DNA from: Rhodocollybia butyracea | Taxonomy: Eukaryota; Basidiomycota; Agaricomycetes; Agaricales; Omphalotaceae | Assembly: GCA_015501585.1 (NCBI GenBank) | Contig: JADNRY010000214.1 | Span: 40,671-104,670, forward strand | Reading direction: 5' to 3' | DNA length: 64,000 nucleotides | Part shown: positions 57,543-64,000 of the stretch, one piece after another | How the letters are laid out: each line of letters begins with the position of its first letter | Position numbering within the stretch: the first letter of the stretch is position 1 | Program-made: the position numbers and the translations under genes | Notes under the pieces: generated by a model | Told to the model about the DNA's origin: nothing | The model's database searches: none | The model's input: the letters and a program-made list of their open reading frames with translations, nothing else

Positions 57543-60500
57543 ATGGCTCCCAAACAACCCAACAATCAAATCCCTCAAACACAAAACTGGTACCACACGC
57601 ACTCTGGTAATGGCGGTGTGACTAAACCGGACCCGAAAGATAAGTCCATCGCTGCGGATACTAACATCTCCGCAGCCGCGCAGGCTGAGGCCTTAAGTCG
57701 CTCCGTAGCAACTCCAGCTCCGGCTGGGGGATTGCTACGGGGTCACTCGCTGCTGTGAACTCAGTGGGGGGTGGCCCAGAGTCTGGTGTGCCCATGGCCC
57801 CCAACTCTATCATGCTCAGTGCTCCTGTACTGGACGCTAGCGCCTCCGAGTTCAGCTCTCATTACGAGGCTGACTCTGTTATTAAAGTTGTTAAACTTAG
57901 AGATACGGGTTTGAATAAAAATCCTAAATTTGTGTTCGGATCCATATCTAGTGATTCGTCTGATGATGATGGCGCGCATGCGCCTTGGACGACGGTAGTT
58001 TACCCCCGTCGAGCCAGAAGCCTTGAAAATCTTAAGGATTTTAAGCTCAGGAAGGAATTTTTTAAGCCTACTCAGCTTTCTAAGGAACAGGTTGCTACTG
58101 TTCGTGCCGCTGAGAACACCCTCACTCCTGCTCAACGTGAGCTTGTGCAGAAGAGGAACACTATGGTTAATAGAACTACGGCTCCACGCCATTCCTCTCC
58201 TACTCCGGCTCCTGGTCCTTCCTACGTAGCCAAAGGGAAATTCGTTGACAATAACAATATAAGTGACTCTGAGCTTAACATTGAAGCGCAGAAAGCTGCG
58301 ATTGATGGCTGGAACGCCATTCGGAAGGCTAGTTTAGCCTCTTCCGAGTCTGATCACAACGATCGGAAAAATCTCCGAAAGAGGAGAAACGGCTCACAGA
58401 AAGCAAAGGCCCGTAAGGCTAAATTGGCCGCTCACTCGGACAGTGAGAGCTCGTCAGATAATGAGCCTGTGAAGGAAATTAAAAAGTCAGATAAAATTTC
58501 TTCAAAGCAAGCATTGAAAGACATGCTTAAACCGATTTCCTCCAAGTACCAGAAAAGGATTAAGGAAGTCGTTAGTGGTAGGGCCGATACACCTTCTCCG
58601 CGTCACGGTAGGGGTGTCTCGGGCCAGCCGTCTGACCGACTGCCAACCAACAATGTTCTGGCAAAGACAATGAGGTTAAAATCAACTTCTCGTAAATACG
58701 AGAGTACAGACTCTGATTCTGAATCGGATGCGTCTCCTTCTACTCCTAGTTCGGGTTCAGACAGTGAGGACTCACCACCTTCAGACTCTAGCGGAGATAG
58801 CTCCGACTCATATTCAGATACCTCCTCTGGAAGGTCTGGGAGCTTGAGGAGAGACCGGCGGCACAACCGCCGCAAGTCCAAGACCACTAGGTCCAATCGG
58901 CGTAAGTCAAAGAAGCGTAAATCCAAAAAGGTGAAACGCAACGTGAAACCAATTTCCCCATCTCCATATAAGGGAGAACCTGATGCGGATGAGTACCAGC
59001 ACTTTATGATGCAGTGCACTGCGTACTGCAAAGCCGGGGGAATTCCAAAAGATGAACAAGTCTTTTACATATCCAATTTCTTGGAAGGGAATGCTTTGAA
59101 ATTTTTCATTCAGAAAGTAGCAAAAAATCATAGTAAATGGACCTTGTCCAAGTTCTTCGAGGGCTTGTTTAACTACTGTTTCCCTTTGGACTACCGCGAA
59201 CAACAACGCCGGAAGCTACGCCGTTGTTATCAGAATGGCCATAGAGTTTCCGAATATATTCATGAGCTTGAAAATCTATTATATTTCGTTGGCGAAATCA
59301 GTGAACGTGAAAAGGTTGTAAAACTTTGGGATGGACTTAGCAGTCATATCCGATACGAGCTTCAGCGCAGTAAGCTGAGCAAAGACGTTCATTCATGGAA
59401 AAAGATAGCTCGTGAAGCTGAATTGATTGAACTTGCTGATCTGGAAAATCACATTAACTCTAATTCAGTGCCAAAGAAGGGATCGAAATCAAGTTACCAG
59501 AATTATCAGCATTCTGGCGGTGACAACAGTCAGCGTAAATCTAAGAATTTTGTTAAGTTCAAGGAGAGTCGTACTTACCAACGCGATGACCATAACTTTA
59601 ATTCGGGTTCATCTAAACCTTCTCAGAGGAGCGTTGAACAGCCTGGAGCAAGTACTGCACAGACAAGCCTTGGTGCAGATCGCAACCGCAACAACTACCA
59701 TAACCGAAACCAGGATAACCGACACCAACAGAGTCGACCTGGTAACGGTGGTAAGCATTCCGGTCAGAATAATCGACCATATAATCATAACGGAGGCTCT
59801 ACCTCCAAGGGATCCGATGGCAACTGCTATAAGTGCGGCCAGCCGGGTCACTTAGCACGTAACTGCCCGCAGAATAATATGGTAAGCTCAGGTGCAAGCG
59901 GACCACCAGGCTTATCTGCACGCGGAATGCAATTTCCATTGACTGACGAGTCATCGGAGTTACTTGCTCAGCTTGCGGATACAACGCAGGGGGCAACAGA
60001 ACTCACTTTGAATATGATGCACTTTGGCCCGTTCAGTGATGAGTTCTATGAGACACTTGGGTTTGAGGACTTGTCCGATTCCGATTCTGCAAGCTGTACC
60101 AGTCTTGCGACACCTACCCCAGAACCTACCCTTGGTTTGGAGAGTGAGAATAGCTCACTGCCGCCATTGTTAGCCTCAACGCCTACGGAGTATATTGAGG
60201 CTGAGGACGGGATGCCCCCGCTCCAATATGTCTCTGATTCCGAGTGCGAGGAGGATGATGAATTTGACTTCGAGTCAGATTCCGAGGTCAACTTACACAG
60301 CTCTGACCTCTGGCCGCAGTGTACAGACTCCGAACCGGAAGGCGAGGATGGTGAACTTGAATCAGACTTGGATGGAATGCCCCCACTCCAGTATGTCTCA
60401 GACTCTGAGTATGGAGATGACGATGAATACGAGGGGATGCCCTCCCTCCAATGCGTCTCCGACTCTGAGAGTGAAGACGGTGAATTTGACAATGAGCTAC

Positions 60501-60985
60501 AATCAGAGATTGACTCGCCAATAGATTCTATCCGTTTCACAGTAGGGGAAGACGGCAAACCCGAATATTCATTCGCGGACGCTGCTAAAGATATCTTTGG
60601 ATATCCTGAAACACCCTGGTTGAACTTCTTCTTGCACGGGAAGGTCGAACCTGAGCGGTGGCATAATCGCATTAGTGATTTTATTAGTTTGACTACTACA
60701 TTCATATTGAATCATTACGCACCGTACCCTGGTGATGAAATTTACTGGGGATCACAGTCTTCTTACTGCTTCAGTGTCTATAAGAAAAATACAGATACTT
60801 ATGCTATTCTTGATGAGGACTCCAACTATGGAGAGCTCCTAATCTCGACTGAGACTTTGTTAAATCCAGAGTTTCGGCCGCCGCATGGTATGCGGAGCAG
60901 CGGGCTCAGCTTCTTGACTGTGAGATTAACTCACCACATTGCCTTGAAAGTAGAAAAATCGGTGATGTGTACCAGCAAGGAATAA
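57543..60985 (+). pseudogene. Chromovirus Gag with zinc knuckle, frameshifted
   Basis: The natural start is probably ATG 57543 (MAPKQPNNQIPQTQNWYHTH). The frame is lost at a GGGGG run near 57728 and continues in the frame open to 60985. Features: acidic/serine-rich N-terminal third, basic RRDRRHNRRKSKTTRSNRRK-type patch (about 58850-58940), capsid region KPISPSPYKGEPDADEYQHF ... FLEGNALKFFIQKVAKNH ... YCFPLDYREQQRRKLRRCYQ, then CYKCGQPGHLARNC (CCHC zinc knuckle, about 59826). An acidic tail follows with three copies of MPPLQYVSDSE or MPSLQCVSDSE. A domain LNFFLHGKVEPERWHNRISD leads to a second frameshift at about 60880, after which AAAWYAEQRAQLLDC continues in another frame. Confidence 0.85.
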
Positions 60986-61507
60986 TGTTTGTACTCACCT
61001 GTGGAATACCGGCTTATCCAAAGAGCCGAATGCCTCCAGTTGAGGATCCATTAGAACGTTTCCTTGTACGTCAGTTGCGTATTGGATCTGAAATTTATTA
61101 CGATTTTACAGACCAAGAAGTTGGAGTCTGCAGTGATCGTTGGACCTCGTTCTCGCGGCCAGGAGGGCGGGAGTAACATAGAAACTTCGTCAAATAAATC
61201 TGGCGTGAGTTCAGAATCTAATGCTTCACAGTCAAGTGAAAAACTTACTATTAAAATCCCTGCCAGGTCAAAAGCAAGGAAAGAAAGTGAAGGAACACCC
61301 TCTGCAGTTGGGGGGCTTTAGGAAAGCGAGAATCGGCGACTTTCTAGTATATATGAGAGCCCCGAAACCTTCTCTGACAGCAATGCTGTAAATAATAATG
61401 AGGCCGTTAACTTAAATGTTGATAGTGCCGTCAATTCGACGACACCTATTGATCTGTCCAATGCAACTCTATTAAATCTTCTCAGCAATACTGACGAAGG
61501 CTTTGAC
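60870..61507 (+). pseudogene. Post-Gag region, frameshifted; place where PR-RT-RH is missing
   Basis: The frame to 61176 reads AEQRAQLLDCEINSPHCLES, then GIMFVLTCGIPAYPKSRMPP and FLVRQLRIGSEIYYDFTDQE. It then changes frame to an S/E/K-rich linker (SSNKSGVSSESNASQSSEKL), hits TAG at 61319-61321 and continues in the integrase frame (SIYESPETFSDSNAVNNNEA). I see none of the protease DSG, RT LPQG/FxDD or RNase H motifs. The segment therefore joins a Gag-associated domain directly to the linker before integrase. Confidence 0.6.
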
Positions 61508-63157
61508 TTGCATGCCTCCATTAAGGGAAGATATAAGGAGGATTCTCTGTTCAGAAAAATCCTTGAGTCTCCAAAAAGCTTCAATAATTTTGAAGTATTG
61601 AATGACTTGATTTACCTTAAGCAACAAGGTCACCGTGTATTGTGTGTACCTCGTATCGTTGTCAAGGGCCGGGTCATTCAGGAAGTGATTATTTCCGAGG
61701 CCCATTCATTATTAGCTCATTTGGGTGCCTCGAAAACGATTGACTATCTTCGGGATCATGTCTGGTGGAAAGACATGGTCTCAGACACAAAATCTTATTG
61801 TGAGACTTGCCATATCTGTAAGATTAGCAAGTCAAGTACTACTAAGCCCCATGGGCCTCTACATCCGCTCGAAATTCCTACCTATCCATGGGAGGCAATT
61901 GGCGTAGACTTTGTTGGACCTTTACCTGAGTCCAAAAATCGTGATGGCACCATCTATGATTCGATGTGTGTTATAATCGATTTGTTTAGTTCAATGGTAC
62001 ATATTGTACCGTGTAAAACTACTTATTCTGCTTGTCAGTTTGCAGAGTTAATGTTTGAACATGTGTACAAGTTACATGGTTTACCGAAACGAATTATTAG
62101 TGACCGAGACTCGCCATTCACTAGTATTTTTTGGAAACGGCTCCATGAATTAATTGGGACAGACCTTCACATGTCCAGCGCATACCATCCTCAGTCTGAT
62201 GGTGCTACTGAGCGCGTGAATCGCACTGTGACACAGATATTACGACAATGCGTGTCAGCTACTCAAAAAGATTGGGTACCAAAATTACCTGCAATTGAGT
62301 TTGCTATAAATTCTGCACATTCAGAGTCTACAGGTTACGCGCCGTTTGTACTTAACAATGGCCGTATGCCTCGTGCGATGGTCTGGAACTCAGACCTCAG
62401 CAATGAATATCCGTCTGTACGGACTTTTGCACGCCTCCGGAGACTAGCCATAATGGCTGCACATGATAGTATCTTGGATGCTCGGGTCAAGCAGACTCGT
62501 GCGGCCAACCGGAAACGGCGGTACGATCCCTTCCAGGGAGGAGATTTAGTATATGTTTCAACTAAAAACTTAACATTTGAGAAGGGATTAGCTCGTAAGC
62601 TTATCCCCAAGTACATTGGTCCTTACAAAATTACAAAGGATTTTGCAAATCACTCGTTCCGAGTTGACCTCCCAGACAGTTTCATTCAACGTGGAGTACA
62701 TCCTGTGTTCCATGCTTCGTTATTACGGGTTCACGTCCCTAACAATGATAGGAGGTTCCCGGGGAGACTTGACACTCAGCTCCGTGAAACCCCTGAAGCT
62801 CAGGCCCAGTGGCAGATTGAGAAAATTTTATCTCATTATGGCTCGAAAAATTCAGCTATTTTCCAAGTATGATGGAATACTGGTGACATTACCTGGATGC
62901 CTAGTGCTGAAATCCAGGATCTACCTTGTCTGAGCGAGTACTTAGACCTTTTGGATATTAATTCCTTGGCACTCCTCCCCAAAGGTACTGGCGAGGTGCC
63001 GGATGAGGTGAAACTCGAGTTTGGATTTGGCTCCATCTCGTTTCAAGATGAAAATTTATTTTTGCAATCCAATTTTTGTTATAAGCAAGGGACCTCGTCG
63101 AGTCTCCCCACCGCTGAACCTGCTACCTCTCGTTTGTTGTCACACACCTCACACACT
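61508..63157 (+). pseudogene. Integrase with chromodomain, interrupted by TGA
   Basis: Catalyses integration of the element cDNA. H-x4-H (HSLLAH) and C-x2-C (CETC) form the HHCC zinc finger at about 61700-61810. The catalytic triad is D in GVDFVGPLP, D in IISDRDSPF and E in DGATERVN, with exactly 35 residues between the second D and the E (D,D35E). A GPY/F-like block follows (KLIPKYIGPYKITKDFANHS), then HPVFHASLLRVH. The chromodomain starts at QWQIEKILSHYG and runs FQV-TGA-WNTGDITW; the TGA at 62870-62872 is in frame and the protein continues (PSAEIQDLPCLSEYLDLLDI). 61508 is only the first ATG in the frame; expression was probably as part of a polyprotein. Confidence 0.88.
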
Positions 63158-63754
63158 ATGTCAAACTCTGACTATGAATTCAAAAATCTCCGGCGTGTCT
63201 CCGCTTCGCGTTTTGAAGTTGCGAAGAAGAGCTGGGATGGGGACCACACTACATTTTCGTCCCAGCAGGTCCGATTGTATCTTAGGTACAATAAGGCCGT
63301 TAGGGCCGAGGCGGGACTTCTTTCGTGGTACCCTGCGGGTTATGACTCCTTTGCCGCAGCCTTCAACGGCGAAGACTTGCCCGAGAAGCTTGTCACTGTG
63401 GAATTCGATGATGACGACGTGGTTACTGGTCTTCTACATTTAGAGGACCCGTCGCCGAGGGTCGAGATGTTCGGGATTAACCCCATTCAATGCTTCCCCT
63501 CTGACACCTTCACGGTCGTTCGCCCGGGTTATGTTCAGGTTCCCGAGGATGAGTACGCTTCCCTCCGTGACATGGCTGTCATGCAGATGCGGAGCGCAAC
63601 CAAGGGCCGTCGCGCCGCCGAGCAGCGGAAGTTGGAGAAACACGCGGCGGAAGAGGCTGCTGCCGAGCGTAAGCACTTGCCTAGAGGAAGTGGCCTTCTG
63701 TACGCTCCCAAGCCGAAGGCGGAATCTTCTAAAGGGAAGTCCAAAGCTGTTTAG
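63158..63754 (+). CDS. Extra 3' ORF of the chromovirus (198 codons)
   Basis: The ATG at 63158 opens MSNSDYEFKNLRRVSASRFE in the same frame as integrase, about 90 residues after the chromodomain. It could be a C-terminal extension or a separately translated protein. The first 110 residues look folded (LLSWYPAGYDSFAAAFNGED, KLVTVEFDDDDVVTGLLHLE). The last 60 are a charged coil (RRAAEQRKLEKHAAEEAAAE) ending in a basic KGKSKAV tail. No known retroviral domain is recognised; the function is unknown. It ends 172 bp before the 3' LTR. Confidence 0.65.
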   Translation: MSNSDYEFKNLRRVSASRFEVAKKSWDGDHTTFSSQQVRLYLRYNKAVRAEAGLLSWYPAGYDSFAAAFNGEDLPEKLVTVEFDDDDVVTGLLHLEDPSPRVEMFGINPIQCFPSDTFTVVRPGYVQVPEDEYASLRDMAVMQMRSATKGRRAAEQRKLEKHAAEEAAAERKHLPRGSGLLYAPKPKAESSKGKSKAV

Positions 63755-63926
63755 TTCGGCTCAGAGTTGGTGCTCTTTTAAAACACTATTTCTTTCTTTA
63801 CTTGCCACTTTTAAATAAAAATTCACATAACACGCTCCACGCACTTAAAATTCGTTACATTTTTTTTGCCTACTTACTTTTACTCTTGACTTTTTTGTGG
63901 TCTTCTTTGTAGACCAGGAGGGCGTA

Positions 63927-64000
63927 TGTAACAGTACGGATCAATCCCCGCCGGACCGATCCTTCCACCCTATATAAGACTCGATTGTACGTAGATAGAG
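63927..64000 (+). repeat. 3' LTR of the chromovirus (first 74 bp)
   Basis: Identical to 57199-57272 over all visible bases; truncated by the end of the window, so the target duplication cannot be checked. Confidence 0.95.

Larger units (their letters stand above)
57199..64000 (+). mobile_element. Ty3/gypsy chromovirus lacking RT/RNase H (3' LTR cut by window)
   Basis: The 5' LTR starts at 57199. The same 74 bases reappear at 63927-64000 without a difference, so the element spans at least 6.7 kb. Order: LTR, Gag with zinc knuckle, an uncharacterized post-Gag region, integrase with HHCC and D,D35E, chromodomain, extra 3' ORF, polypurine tract (AGACCAGGAGGGCGTA, 63911-63926), LTR. There is no protease, reverse transcriptase or RNase H motif between Gag and integrase: only about 1.8 kb separates zinc knuckle and integrase zinc finger, less than PR-RT-RH would need, and it is occupied by other sequence. 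Several frameshifts and stops make this copy defective. Confidence 0.9.

Noticed and set aside
60046..60705. 219-codon minus frame opposite Gag
   Set aside because: Antisense shadow of the acidic Gag repeats.
60986..61507. Search for a degenerate reverse transcriptase in all frames
   Set aside because: No RT or RNase H motif seen; the interval is too short to hold them.

Overview
The window looks like repeat-dense DNA from a basidiomycete fungus, most likely an agaricomycete. It holds a KDZ (Kyakuja-Dileera-Zisupton) transposase, a pogo/Tigger-type DDE_1 transposase, Ty3/gypsy and Copia remnants, hAT-type MITEs, uncharacterized multicopy gene families I associate with Agaricomycetes, and short GT-AG introns of about 50-60 nt. 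I see no intact conserved housekeeping gene. Nearly everything is transposon, transposon-derived repeat or broken gene. Family names come from motif recognition by eye; no database was searched.

Layout. 1-4135 (minus): broken uncharacterized gene split by an 844-bp solo LTR (family R1). 5.4-8.9 kb: gene fragment, a 0.7-kb palindrome, and a Gag-only LTR-element remnant with one LTR. 8.9-11.5 kb: zinc-finger transposon-protein fragment and a broken F-box/LRR-like gene split by a hAT MITE (8-bp target duplication). 13.1-15.2 kb: Copia RNase H/LTR remnant split by a complete 1.47-kb non-autonomous LTR element (5-bp target duplication). 15.2-18.0 kb: satellites and composite repeats, partly repeated in inverted or shuffled form at 37.0-39.2 kb. 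18.26 kb: tRNA-like sequence. 18.4-23.9 kb (minus): KDZ transposase pseudogene with a 1.84-kb insertion. 24.2-33.2 kb: inverted minisatellite arrays around an uncharacterized gene, with a complete 4.67-kb R1 LTR element (844-bp LTRs, target duplication GACTC) in the left array. 33.7-36.9 kb (plus): broken uncharacterized gene. 42.3-44.9 kb (minus): DUF6698-like pseudogene split by a palindromic element. 45.8-50.0 kb: near-perfect 3.35-kb palindrome with a solo R1 LTR in one arm only. 50.0-56.3 kb: end fragment of one pogo-type element facing a TIR-bounded second copy (51401-56310) that carries both a transposase and a ULP1-like cysteine protease, with a 518-bp TRIM inside the transposase. 57.2-64.0 kb: Ty3/gypsy chromovirus with Gag, integrase-chromodomain and an extra 3' ORF but no reverse transcriptase; the 3' LTR runs off the window.

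Two themes stand out. First, many nested insertions can be proved from the sequence alone, through exact target duplications, restored reading frames, or an empty site in the opposite arm of a palindrome. Second, coding regions of several unrelated elements are broken by single in-frame TGA codons at places where arginine would fit, as expected from CGA-to-TGA transitions at CpG. Most LTR elements here are non-autonomous (Gag-only, coding-free, or lacking RT), so they would depend on partners elsewhere in the genome.
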